Source of the DNA: Rhodopirellula sp.
GTDB taxonomy: Bacteria > Planctomycetota > Planctomycetia > Planctomycetales > Planctomycetaceae
Assembly: GCA_013203845.1 (NCBI GenBank)
Contig: JABMPE010000631.1
Coordinates: 1 to 40,595 of the forward strand
Reading direction: 5' to 3'
DNA: 40,595 nt
Positions 33,097-40,595 of this stretch are shown here, one piece after another (position 1 is the first letter of the stretch; the number at the start of each line of letters is the position of its first letter). The position numbers and the translations under genes are program-made. The notes beneath the pieces were generated by a model. The model did no database searches, was not told the DNA's origin, and saw nothing but the letters and a program-made list of their open reading frames with translations.

Positions 33097-34275
33097 TTAC
33101 GCCCCCGTGAAAACCTTGAGCCGTGCCTCGCCAGCCGGCGGCGCGACCTTGTCGTTAGCGGCGGCTTCGACTTTGACTGGCGATCGTTGTGCCGGAACTT
33201 CGCCAGCTGCCGCAGCACGACGACGGCGAAGTAACTGAGCTGCCGGAGAAAACTTCGCATAGTGACCGTATGAAATGGACGTCACGTCGGAGTTACTCCA
33301 GGCGGCGACTTGTCGAGCATCCTCTGGCTGAAACACAATGCTCTCGTCATCCCGCATGAAACTGTCTCGCAACATGTGTCCGAGCAGGCATGTCAGCACA
33401 GCCTCACCGTACTCTTCCCGAGAGCCAAGAAACACGTTTTCGAGACGACCGTCGGTCCGATAGTTGTAGGCACACGCAGCAGGTCGTCCAGACACGGTCA
33501 ACGAGCAGAACTCGACCGCTCCCGCATCCACTGCCGCCGCATGAGCGTCCCTGATGAGTGCCAGCTCGCGATCGTCACGACGTCCGCGGCCCTTTGTATT
33601 CCAGCGGATGTCTTCAAAGACTTTGAACAGGTCCCAGCGGCGATCGGTCGCTCCAACGATGCCACCTTCCGCACGCCACCGATGAAATGAGATTGGCCCG
33701 AAATGTGACGCGACCTGCTCCGCCCGCAAAAACTCCATCCGGGACGGCAGATTGCGATTCCACATGTAGCTGTCCCAGCTGCCCAGCATGTCGACAACGG
33801 GATGCGTCACGGCGCCAATTCGATTCGGTTTCAGCCGAGCGTTTCGCAACGCGTTGTGCGTCCGCAGGTTGTCGTGACCGAATTCGTCGATCTGTGGCAG
33901 TTCCAGCGCTTTCCAGTTTCTTGAATTTCTGGCGACATGACTGAATGCAGTGCCGAGCGTCGCTGCGGGATTCGGTCCGATCGCTCCGTAGAATGGGACA
34001 ACAGTGCTGGTCGGCCAGGTCAGCACGGGCGTGCTGCCGAGCGTTGTTTCCACCTGCCGGATCATCAGCGGCACGATTCCGATCGGCTTTGTGCGGAGCG
34101 TTACCAGTAACGTGCGGAGTTGCTGATTGTCACCGTGAATACGCAGGTAACTTCGCAGCCAGTCCCATGTTTGTACGAAGGACGCGTTGGGAGTCCTCTC
34201 CCAGAGTTCCCTCCAGATCACTCGGAGATTCGCCAGTTCTTCAAACGTGTTGAATTCCGAAACCGCAATCATCAC
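33097..34275 (-). CDS. GNAT-fold acetyltransferase of the BioF2/CelD-BcsL type
   Basis: A 392-residue protein of the BioF2-like GNAT family (annotated elsewhere as CelD/BcsL, Pfam PF13480). The N-terminal half has FVQTWDWLRSYLRIHGDNQQLRTLLV and PLMIRQVETTLGS, as in this family, and the C-terminal GNAT domain includes GAVEFCSLTVSGRPAACAYNYRTDGRLENVFLG. These enzymes transfer acyl groups from acyl-CoA to a surface polysaccharide or lipid-linked sugar. The last 60 residues are a low-complexity Arg/Ala-rich tail. The start is at one of two adjacent ATGs (34275 or 34272). It heads a run with two membrane proteins. A link to polysaccharide biosynthesis is inferred from the family; no glycosyltransferase is nearby. 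Confidence 0.85.
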   Translation of the reverse strand: MMIAVSEFNTFEELANLRVIWRELWERTPNASFVQTWDWLRSYLRIHGDNQQLRTLLVTLRTKPIGIVPLMIRQVETTLGSTPVLTWPTSTVVPFYGAIGPNPAATLGTAFSHVARNSRNWKALELPQIDEFGHDNLRTHNALRNARLKPNRIGAVTHPVVDMLGSWDSYMWNRNLPSRMEFLRAEQVASHFGPISFHRWRAEGGIVGATDRRWDLFKVFEDIRWNTKGRGRRDDRELALIRDAHAAAVDAGAVEFCSLTVSGRPAACAYNYRTDGRLENVFLGSREEYGEAVLTCLLGHMLRDSFMRDDESIVFQPEDARQVAAWSNSDVTSISYGHYAKFSPAAQLLRRRRAAAAGEVPAQRSPVKVEAAANDKVAPPAGEARLKVFTGA

Positions 34276-34708
34276 AGCTCCCAGCGTGGCACGCCTGCCA
34301 CCAGTAAGATCCCCGACGAGCCAGCCCCCGCATCAGCAGTTGGCGTTGCTGCCGCGTGAACGATTGATGACAAGTCACCAGCGAACGCCTTTGCGGACGC
34401 CAATCCGTCAATCGCAACCACTGTGCCGCGCAGGGCAGGTTTCGAGCCATCGGCGGAGCGAGATACGACCGTGCTCAGAGTATCAAGGCGTCAGGTTCGC
34501 GAAACGCGAATCACGCAAACACTGGCAGAGACCGCGTTTGTGGAGTGCGTTCGCCGTCAGGGTCGACGCAGCTTCGCTGCTCAACCTGGACAACGGCATG
34601 GAAGATTTGCCAGAGCTTTCCAGATTTCGCCAGGCCGGAATGATGCCGCAGGGCAACGTCGATGCGGCTCCGTGGCAACATGTTGTTTTGTAAACACAGG
34701 CGAGACCA
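34276..34708. other. Gap upstream of the acetyltransferase run
   Basis: About 430 bases with no gene I can support on either strand. Plus-strand frames read as arginine-rich noise. One stretch (AASLLNLDNGMEDLPELSR near 34570-34630) has protein-like composition but matches nothing known to me. I find no tRNA or terminator here. Confidence 0.35.
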
Positions 34709-35191
34709 CTACGGCAAGCTGTCTTCCGACGTGACGTTCGCCCGCTCGACGTCTGTGTTACTCATGCCGTGACAAAGCCTCAGAATCACGACGCCGATTC
34801 CCACGACGGCGATGCCTTCGAACGCTGTCCACCAGACGGGCATCGATTCGGCCATGTCGACTCCAACCAGCAGCAAACCAGCCACCGTCATCACCCGACC
34901 GTAGTTCCGAATCAGCGAGTGGTAGTGAGCCACATCGTTCGCCAGGACCAGCAGCATCGCACCATGTATGCCGTAAAGCAGCGACGTCGAACGGGCGAGA
35001 TAACCGACGATCTGGCCTGACGGCAAGGTCCCAAGACCAACCGCGTTATGAGCCCAGCCGAGCCATGCCGTCGGAAGAAACACGACAACAACCGCCAGCA
35101 GATCAGCGACACCGACAAGCTTCAGAAACAGCGACAATCGCTGATCGCTTTGTCGGGAACACCTGCCAGGTCGGTCATCGTTTGCCATCAC
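34709..35191 (-). CDS. Four-helix membrane protein of unknown function
   Basis: A 160-residue protein with four hydrophobic segments: VGVADLLAVVVVFLPTAWLG, STSLLYGIHGAMLLVLAND, RVMTVAGLLLVGVDMAESM and WWTAFEGIAVVGIGVVILRL. The sequence AHYHSLIRNYGR lies between the second and third helices. It resembles small planctomycete membrane proteins of unknown role, but I cannot name a family. It lies 32 bases after the stop of the RluA-type gene on the same strand, which suggests a shared transcript. The polar C-terminus ends in NTDVERANVTSEDSLP. Confidence 0.75.
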   Translation of the reverse strand: MMANDDRPGRCSRQSDQRLSLFLKLVGVADLLAVVVVFLPTAWLGWAHNAVGLGTLPSGQIVGYLARSTSLLYGIHGAMLLVLANDVAHYHSLIRNYGRVMTVAGLLLVGVDMAESMPVWWTAFEGIAVVGIGVVILRLCHGMSNTDVERANVTSEDSLP

Positions 35192-35223
35192 GAGTCGCTC
35201 TTACCTTCGAACCCACACACGCG

Positions 35224-36225
35224 TTAGCCCTTCGCCGCGCGAAGGCTCTCAACAAACGTTGCAAGATCCGCGGGCAACTCCGATACAAATTCCAGTCGCT
35301 GCCCGGACTCCGGATGATCGAACGCCAGCAGGCGAGCGTGCAAAGCGAGCCGCGGAGCACCGCTTGCATCCGGAATCGCCTCGCCACCAAACGGTCCGCG
35401 GTACAGCGAGTCGCCACAAACCGGATGTCCCTGTTCGGCAAGGTGGATTCGGATCTGATGAGTTCGTCCGGTTTCAAGACGGCAATTCACCAGCGAATAT
35501 TCTCCCAGCGACTCGACCGATTCGATGTGAGTGGCCGCCGGCTTGCCTTCCGTTTCTGATGTCGTACTGCCGCGCAGACCGTCGCCTCGATCACGCATCA
35601 GTCGACCGCGCACGACGCCGGGCTCGACCGTTCCCAGGGCGATGGCCTGGTAAACACGGTCAACGGAATGTTCAGCAAACTGACGAACGAGACTCTGTTC
35701 GGCTTCCAGCGACCTGGCAAACACCAGCAGCCCGCTGGTGTCACGATCGATCCGGTGTACCGAACGAACGTGCTGCCGGCGGAGTTTCGGAGGCAACGAT
35801 GCAAGATTCTGTTTGCTTCGAATGGCCGCACCGACAGCCCGTAACACACTCTCGTCAGCGGAAGGCTGCTGCATGCGGCGTTTGATCGGCCAGTTCATTT
35901 CCGCGACGTGCCGCAACGATATCATGCCGGCTGGCTTCTCAATGACGATGACCGATTCGTCGAAATGGAGAATATTGACGTCGCCATCATCAGGTGGCGG
36001 CGGAAACGGGGCGTCCGCCACAAACACACGTTCTGCGGCAGCGAGCCGCCGCGCGAGATCCAGACACAGCACTCCCGACACCGTCACGCGGCGGCGTTCA
36101 ACCAGTTTCCGAATGTGCCTCCAGGATTGATCGGGCAGGAATTCCCGCAACGCCTGGCAGATGGTCTTGCCGGCCAGTTCAGCAGGCACATCCCAGTCGG
36201 AACCGGGCACTGTCATATTTGACAT
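35224..36225 (-). CDS. RluA-family pseudouridine synthase
   Basis: A 333-residue pseudouridine synthase that isomerises uridine in rRNA or tRNA. An S4-like RNA-binding domain occupies about residues 12-70. The catalytic motif is SVHRIDRDTSGLLVFA with Asp160, which reads HRID where HRLD is more common. Other family blocks are VIVIEKPAGM near residue 93, VNCRLETGRTHQIRIHLAEQGHPVCGD and APRLALHARLLAF. RluA, RluC and RluD cannot be separated by eye. The protein begins with a short non-conserved segment (MSNMTVPGSDWDV). It is the upstream gene of a two-gene run with the four-helix membrane protein. Confidence 0.9.
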   Translation of the reverse strand: MSNMTVPGSDWDVPAELAGKTICQALREFLPDQSWRHIRKLVERRRVTVSGVLCLDLARRLAAAERVFVADAPFPPPPDDGDVNILHFDESVIVIEKPAGMISLRHVAEMNWPIKRRMQQPSADESVLRAVGAAIRSKQNLASLPPKLRRQHVRSVHRIDRDTSGLLVFARSLEAEQSLVRQFAEHSVDRVYQAIALGTVEPGVVRGRLMRDRGDGLRGSTTSETEGKPAATHIESVESLGEYSLVNCRLETGRTHQIRIHLAEQGHPVCGDSLYRGPFGGEAIPDASGAPRLALHARLLAFDHPESGQRLEFVSELPADLATFVESLRAAKG

Positions 36226-36504
36226 TTGAAAGCAGTTCGAATTCGTAGTGAAGGTAGTGAAGATTGAGACCGTTGATGCAGGACGGCAGTTTTGAGTCGA
36301 CAGTCTGACACAAAGTCGCAGAGCCGCAATGAATCACAACGAGCCGATCCGAAAATCGATTCTCTGTTGTCAGAAACATGAAACCCGCACAGCTAAAGAC
36401 ATGAAGTAAGAAAATCCTCTGCAACACTCTGCGTCATAGCGACTTTGCGTCAGAATTCACACGATGCGAGGACCGGCATTGAGATTGTCATAGCGTCAGT
36501 TCCG

Positions 36505-36777
36505 CCGCTGCCGGGTCAGGATCCAGCCGACTTACTGAACGGTTCCGGCTCTGAGTTCGTCCGCCGCTGGGCGCTGCACATTCTTCCGCAAGACTACACG
36601 AAGACGCGTCGCTATGGCGGCTACAGTAACCGTCACCGCGCCCGTTACCTCACCGCGTGCCGGGAACTGCTCTCGACGGCGGAGCCCGCACCGCCTCCAC
36701 CCGAAAACCAGTCAGCCGTGACCCAGGCTTCGCACCGGTGTAGACTTGCCCTCGTGCCGTTTCCTGAGCTTCATTGA
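36505..36777 (+). pseudogene. C-terminal remnant of an IS91-family (Y2) transposase
   Basis: The frame contains GSEFVRRWALHILPQDYTK, then TRRYGGYSNRHRARYLTACRELL (about 36550-36675). This is the C-terminal conserved region of IS91-type HUH transposases, which read EFxRRxxxHxLPxGYxKxRxYG. The relaxase domain with the HUH motif and paired tyrosines is absent, as is the terminal zinc-finger block, so only about 90 codons survive. The open frame extends to a TTG near 36445 with sequence unrelated to the family. It is therefore a degraded insertion remnant, and no terminal IS91 ends (oriIS or terIS) were recognised. It sits at the left of a gene islet that includes the orphan protein at 36884. Confidence 0.75.
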
Positions 36778-36815
36778 TTCCGCAGTACCACGCGGCCCCA
36801 CTCACGAAGCGGAAA

Positions 36816-36877
36816 ACTTCAACGCACGATCTATCAGTCAGCATCCCTGCCGCCAGATAGATCGCAATTCGTTAGGT
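36816..36877 (+). other. attC-like palindrome (candidate integron recombination site)
   Basis: CGATCTATC (36827-36835) and GATAGATCG (36856-36864) pair exactly around a 20-base loop. The right end, CAATTC then GTTAGGT (36871-36877), fits the integron core-site consensus GTTRRRY. The left flank, ACTTCAAC, resembles its inverse (RYYYAAC) apart from one extra base and a change. The whole unit spans about 62 bases, within the normal attC range. The next gene starts seven bases beyond, as in a gene cassette. No second attC is visible after that gene, so this may be a remnant or a chance structure. Confidence 0.35.
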
Positions 36878-36883
36878 GCCAAA

Positions 36884-37621
36884 ATGTGTCTCATCCGTAT
36901 CCTTCGCAGCCTGTTTGGCACACCTACGCCTCCTCTTGGCGACACGCGGATCATCTACCAGTTACCGAATCACAGCGTCTACAAGAAGTACTACAACCAA
37001 GATGCACTCTTCGCGGACGTTGACTGGAGCAATTGGAGCGTGGTCGTTGACGGGTTCGAGGCACGATTCAAGAAGTGGTACTTCGATCACCTTCCCGGCA
37101 GCCACGCGTCGTACGTTGACTTCTGTGCCTTGTGTGCTCTTGTGGAAGTGTTTTCACACTACGACTCTGGGAGAGATTGGCACGAACCAAAGAACTACAA
37201 GGAGTTTCTTCGTAAGCTTGATGCTGTGTTCCGCACGAAGCTGACACACCCAGTCCACATCACGCGATGCGAAGCTGGCACTTGGCGGGCCGGCAAACTT
37301 AAAGACTTCGCTGACGTCTTCTACGCCGGTGTCCGCTGTTCCTTGCATCACCATGGCGACTTGGCGTCGTACGCGGGCATGTCAGGCACAAATCAACTTG
37401 CGTTGGAACGCAAAGACGCGGGCGAATCCACATGCCACACTCATACGTATTCGCTAGTAGTATTTGATCCTGCCATGTTAAAGACTAAGCTACACGATTG
37501 GTTGCAGCAGTATTGCCAACAGCTTCGCAGTTCACCAAGCAGCCAAGCCGCTACGCAGTTTCGCCAGACGTTTGCCAATGACTTTGGCATCACGATTCCT
37601 GAACCGACTACGGGCACGTAA
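36884..37621 (+). CDS. Orphan protein with a HEPN-like R-x4-H motif
   Basis: A 245-residue protein that I do not recognise. It begins MCLIRILRSLFG, which may be a short membrane-associated N-terminus rather than a signal. The chain is mostly alpha-helical and rich in Tyr, Trp and Lys: KYYNQDALFADVDWSNW, FEARFKKWYFDHL and YKEFLRKLDAVFRTKL. A conserved-looking block, FADVFYAGVRCSLHHHGDL (residues 142-160), has Arg151 with histidines at 155, 156 and 157, the R-x4-H spacing of HEPN ribonucleases and toxins. It is bordered by an IS91 remnant and attC-like site on the left and a terminator on the right. The ATG 7 bases after the attC-like core gives the natural start. Function is unknown. Confidence 0.75.
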   Translation: MCLIRILRSLFGTPTPPLGDTRIIYQLPNHSVYKKYYNQDALFADVDWSNWSVVVDGFEARFKKWYFDHLPGSHASYVDFCALCALVEVFSHYDSGRDWHEPKNYKEFLRKLDAVFRTKLTHPVHITRCEAGTWRAGKLKDFADVFYAGVRCSLHHHGDLASYAGMSGTNQLALERKDAGESTCHTHTYSLVVFDPAMLKTKLHDWLQQYCQQLRSSPSSQAATQFRQTFANDFGITIPEPTTGT

Positions 37622-37629
37622 CCACAGTG

Positions 37630-37660
37630 GATTAGAAACTCGCGAAGCCGAGTTCTAATC
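37630..37660. repeat. GATTAGAA/TTCTAATC hairpin
   Basis: GATTAGAA and TTCTAATC pair, continued by CTCG and CGAG after a one-base bulge, around a short loop. It lies between the orphan gene and the terminator and probably belongs to a dispersed palindrome family. Confidence 0.7.
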
Positions 37661-37671
37661 TTATGTTCAAG

Positions 37672-37700
37672 AAGCCCGGGTGTTGTGCTCGGGCTTTTTT
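37672..37700 (+). terminator. Rho-independent terminator of the orphan gene
   Basis: AAGCCCGGG and CTCGGGCTT pair over nine positions with one G-U, around TGTTGTG, and are followed by a run of T (CTTTTTT). It lies 50 bases after the stop and closes the islet transcript. The next 270 bases up to ruvB hold no gene that I can support. Confidence 0.9.
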
Positions 37701-37973
37701 GTGCGCGGGGGTTCGGGAGGTGTGCCTGTGAGTCGCGTGATGATGGTCGCGTCGATTGGCACGTCGGGAGGTCGCGGCAGAACCGGGCGCTGGGCGACGT
37801 GATTTCAGATCATCGCGGAACGGGAACGGGCTCGCTGCTGGCAGTTTTCAGAAACGAGGCACGTGGCGCTGGCGAATGCCGTCCGGCACGGTGATGGCGG
37901 GAGACCTGGTTCCGGGCTGACGGGACGCCGCTCCTGCAATCCACAGCAACTCTCGCCGCCGGGGTAACCGGGT

Positions 37974-39050
37974 TTAGAACAACTGGCCACTCGAAGTGCC
38001 ACCCAGCTCGCCGCTATCCGGCAGTGACATGCCGATGTGCTGCAGGCCGATGGTCGTAATGATGCGACCGCGGGGCGTTCGCTGGATTAAGCCGTTGCGA
38101 AGCAGGAAGGGCTCAATCTCGTCTTCCAGCGTGTCGATTGGCACGTTGATGCTGTGGCCAATCGCCTGCACTCCCGCCGGGCCGCCCGCAAAGATACGGA
38201 CCAGCGTCTGCAGATACTTTCGGTCTGGACCTTCCAGACCGAGTCGGTCAACTTCCTGCATCGCGAGAGCGTCTTCCGCCACCGTTTTTGTAATGATGCC
38301 CTTGGCCTTGACCATCGCAAAGTCGCGGACCCAGCTCAACAGATTGTTGGCGATTCGCGGTGTGCCTCGGGCACGGATGGCGAGTTCATCCGCTGCAGAC
38401 TCGTCGATTTTCACTTTCAGTTTAGCGGCGTTACGCCGGATGATTTCGGCGAGTTCATCGAGTTCGTAATAGTCCAGGTGGAGTCGATTCACAAAACGAT
38501 CACGCAGCGGCGCTGTCAGCATGCCGCTGCGGGTTGTGGCTCCGATGACCGTGAACGGCTCGATCTGCATGTTGATCGTGCGGGCGTTCATTCCTTCGCC
38601 CAGTGTGATGTCGACTCGAAAGTCTTCCATCACCGGGTAGATGAATTCTTCGACCGCTGGCGACATGCGGTGAATTTCATCAATGAAGAGAACGGAGCCT
38701 CTGCCGGCATTGGTGATGTGCGGCAGCAGATCTTTGGGAGCGGAAAGCAGTGGTCCTGAGGTAATCAGGCACTCGGTACCCAGCTCGCGAGGCAGAACGG
38801 TCGCGAATGTTGTTTTGCCCAGTCCAGGCGGACCATCCAGCAGAAGATGCCCGAGCGGTTCGCTGCGCATTCGGGCGGCATCGATCATGATCTGCAGGCG
38901 GTCCACAACTTTGCGCTGGCCAACAACGTCGCACAGTCGTTGCGGACGCAGCGTGTCGTCGAACTTTTCGTCGTTGAGGTCGAACGACGAACGAAACGGC
39001 TTCGGTTCCTCGTCGTCGTCAGAACTCTGAAAGGTCTTCTCGCGTGCCAT
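37974..39050 (-). CDS. ruvB: Holliday junction branch migration ATPase RuvB
   Basis: A 358-residue AAA+ motor that drives branch migration of Holliday junctions with RuvA and RuvC. Walker A is GPPGLGKTT (residues 73-81) and Walker B is FIDEIH (122-127). The sensor and arginine-finger regions read [17 protein letters not shown]. The winged-helix C-terminal domain contains [10 protein letters not shown], then [17 protein letters not shown], as in all RuvB proteins. The N-terminus has a non-conserved acidic extension ([14 protein letters not shown]) before the family start at [10 protein letters not shown]. RuvA and RuvC are not in the window. The TPR gene upstream on the same strand ends 63 bases before its start, so cotranscription is possible. 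Confidence 0.97.
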   Translation of the reverse strand: MAREKTFQSSDDDEEPKPFRSSFDLNDEKFDDTLRPQRLCDVVGQRKVVDRLQIMIDAARMRSEPLGHLLLDGPPGLGKTTFATVLPRELGTECLITSGPLLSAPKDLLPHITNAGRGSVLFIDEIHRMSPAVEEFIYPVMEDFRVDITLGEGMNARTINMQIEPFTVIGATTRSGMLTAPLRDRFVNRLHLDYYELDELAEIIRRNAAKLKVKIDESAADELAIRARGTPRIANNLLSWVRDFAMVKAKGIITKTVAEDALAMQEVDRLGLEGPDRKYLQTLVRIFAGGPAGVQAIGHSINVPIDTLEDEIEPFLLRNGLIQRTPRGRIITTIGLQHIGMSLPDSGELGGTSSGQLF

Positions 39051-39113
39051 CCTGTCGCCAGTTTCCGTCCCGTAAGTGGCTGCTTAGGTGAGAGTTCGAT
39101 GTTCGATGTTCAC

Positions 39114-40595
39114 TCACGGCTCGTCTTTGGACTCGGTCTTCACCTTACCGACGTCTGACTTCTGGGCTTTCAGTTTTTCTTCAACGCGTTTGATCAGTTC
39201 CTGGTCTGGATGTTTCTCTTCTCTGACGAGTTCGAGAGCCTTCTCCCATGCTTTCGTCGCGTCGGAAGTTTCTTTGCTCGCTCCGTAGCAATCGCCAAGG
39301 TGTTCCCAGATGGTGGCGTCGTTGCCGGTTTCGAGCTTCGTGGCTTTGACCAGCCACGTGATGGCTTCCTGATGTTCGCCGAGCTTGAACAGGACCCAGC
39401 CCATGCTGTCCAGGTAGGCGGCGTTTTCCGGTTCTGCTTCGACGGCTTTGGCGATCATCTTACGGGCTTTTTCCAGATTCTTGCCCTGATCCGCGTAGAG
39501 ATATCCCAGGTCGTTGTTGACGCCGATGTCGTCCGGATTTTCGGCGAGGAATTTTTCCAGAATCTCCTCGCCACGTTTGAGATCTCCCAGTTTAACGTAG
39601 ACGGCGGACAGGCTGAATTTCGCCTGCTTCGTCCAGGGTTCGGAGTTGGGATATTTCGTGATGAAGGCTTCGAACTTTTCAGCGGCCTGTTTCGAGCGTT
39701 GCGCGTGGTAGTAGATCCATGCTTCACGGAAGGCCAGCAGCGGGTGACCGCCTGGGATCAACTTTATCGCGTCTGTGATTGCCTCCAGCGCGGGATCTGT
39801 TTCACCGGACAGTTCGAGAGCCAGTGCCAGTCTGAGCAGATTGTCTGGCTTTGATCCCTGGAGCAATGGTTTGCCGGCGGCTTCGCGGTAGACCGCTGCT
39901 GCTTCGGTGTAAAGTTCGGCTCCCATGAACAGTTCACCCATGGCGCGATAAACGATCGCCGCCTGAGCGGGATTTGCCGCCAGTGCCAGACGGTACAGCT
40001 CCGCCGCATCCTGAGTCCGCTCGGCCCCTTCAACAATCTCAGCGACCAGCAGCAGTTTGCCGAAATGCTCGGCATGAGCACCGTCGCTGGTTTGCTCCCT
40101 CATGATTTTGAGAAATTCGTCCTGGAAGTCCTTGTCTTTCTGCAGAACCTGCAATTCGGTTCCGAGCGGTTCCGGCAGTGGCCGTTGCTGCCAGACCTGA
40201 ACGTAGACTTTGGACATATTTTCCAGCAGCTCTGCCGCTTTCATCTGACGACGATAAATCTGAGCCAGTCCCAGATACGCGGCGGGTGACGGACCGTCTT
40301 TCAGCGAACTCTTGAAGATTTCTTCGGCTTCTTCCAGACGATCCTTTGAAAGGTAGGCCTCGGCGAGAAAGGACTTTGCTTCCCGGTTGGTCGGGTCGTT
40401 TTTCATCAGTTCTTCGAGGCGGGTTGCCAGCGAGTCTTCCTTGTCGGTCTTAATCAGGATCTGCTGCAACAGGACGTATGGACCGCGGCCCTTGTCCAGT
40501 CTGGAACCGAAGAAGAGGTCGCTCTGCTTGAGGGCGTTGTCGTAATCTTCCTTTTGAAAGTAGAGCTGAGCGAGCAGATAGTTCACGCCACCTGA
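39114..40595 (-). CDS. TPR-repeat protein (partial, 5' end beyond window)
   Basis: At least 493 codons of a tetratricopeptide-repeat protein. The frame remains open at the right edge, and a GTG at 40586 is unlikely to be the true start, so the N-terminus is missing. Repeats recur every 34 residues or so: NYLLAQLYFQKEDYDNALKQ, EAKSFLAEAYLSKDRLEEAEEIFK, AYLGLAQIYRRQMKAAELL, GVNNDLGYLYADQGKNLEKA and YLDSMGWVLFKLGEHQEAI. The C-terminus is charged (KLKAQKSDVGKVKTESKDEP). TPR proteins act as scaffolds. Planctomycete versions are often secreted or outer-membrane, but the missing N-terminus prevents a call. It lies 63 bases upstream of ruvB on the same strand. Confidence 0.88.
   Translation of the reverse strand, partial: SGGVNYLLAQLYFQKEDYDNALKQSDLFFGSRLDKGRGPYVLLQQILIKTDKEDSLATRLEELMKNDPTNREAKSFLAEAYLSKDRLEEAEEIFKSSLKDGPSPAAYLGLAQIYRRQMKAAELLENMSKVYVQVWQQRPLPEPLGTELQVLQKDKDFQDEFLKIMREQTSDGAHAEHFGKLLLVAEIVEGAERTQDAAELYRLALAANPAQAAIVYRAMGELFMGAELYTEAAAVYREAAGKPLLQGSKPDNLLRLALALELSGETDPALEAITDAIKLIPGGHPLLAFREAWIYYHAQRSKQAAEKFEAFITKYPNSEPWTKQAKFSLSAVYVKLGDLKRGEEILEKFLAENPDDIGVNNDLGYLYADQGKNLEKARKMIAKAVEAEPENAAYLDSMGWVLFKLGEHQEAITWLVKATKLETGNDATIWEHLGDCYGASKETSDATKAWEKALELVREEKHPDQELIKRVEEKLKAQKSDVGKVKTESKDEP

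Noticed and set aside
36445..36777. A complete IS91-type insertion sequence
   Set aside because: Only the C-terminal transposase block is present; the HUH and tyrosine motifs and the element ends are missing.
37622..37760. A second attC after the orphan gene, which would complete a cassette
   Set aside because: No GTTRRRY core with a matching inverse was found; the hairpin at 37630-37660 ends in TTCTAATC and does not fit.

Overview
The window is chromosomal DNA of a planctomycete. The basis is domain content: a cytochrome-type PSCyt1/DUF1549/DUF1553 (PSD1) protein paired with a DUF1501 protein, two further DUF1501 genes, secreted NHL beta-propellers, a DUF58/BatA pair, and small planctomycete-type lipoproteins and membrane proteins. 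Genes are mostly spaced and transcribed in short runs. Shine-Dalgarno sequences are present in front of only some genes, and many intergenic gaps hold palindromic repeats. I see no rRNA, tRNA, CRISPR array or prophage.

Layout. 1-4.8 kb: a minus-strand DUF1501 gene followed by a fused CBM9-like/NHL gene that runs off the left edge, divergent from a second DUF1501 gene. 4.8-8.0 kb: a decayed internal sulfatase fragment overlapping a DUF58 gene, then a BatA-type von Willebrand membrane protein. The MoxR ATPase that usually heads this operon is absent. 8.5-9.7 kb: gap (GAPDH) with a strong terminator. 9.7-11.6 kb: a secreted NHL protein and a small glycosyl hydrolase family 16 remnant. 11.6-17.2 kb: a secreted serine hydrolase, then the PSD1 and DUF1501 pair. 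17.2-19.5 kb: a repeat-rich gap, an unrecognised 496-residue membrane protein, and tandem palindromes. 19.5-25.5 kb: a UbiD-family decarboxylase on the minus strand; then a phosphotransferase-fold protein, an APC permease and an M20 peptidase on the plus strand. The permease and peptidase probably act together in amino acid or peptide use. 25.6-30.6 kb (minus): two tatA genes and a small membrane protein, a lipoprotein, a secreted protein, and hpnE for squalene synthesis. 30.7-36.2 kb: a SpoU methyltransferase, a GH2-like jelly-roll protein, a BioF2-type acetyltransferase operon with two membrane proteins, a four-helix membrane protein and an RluA-type pseudouridine synthase. 36.2-37.9 kb: an accessory islet with an IS91-type transposase remnant, an attC-like palindrome, an orphan 245-residue gene with an R-x4-H motif, and a terminator. 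38-40.6 kb: ruvB and a TPR protein cut by the right edge.

How the genes work together. The DUF1501 proteins carry twin-arginine signals, so they are plausible clients of the Tat pore subunits encoded in the same window. Housekeeping genes (gap, ruvB, rluA-like, trmH-like, hpnE) alternate with planctomycete-specific secreted proteins. The most unusual material is the 36.5-37.7 kb islet, a compact three-way-junction fold at 27.0 kb, a 191-bp element with palindromic inverted ends at 17.4 kb, and several families of intergenic palindromes. All functional calls come from reading motifs by eye; no database search was run.
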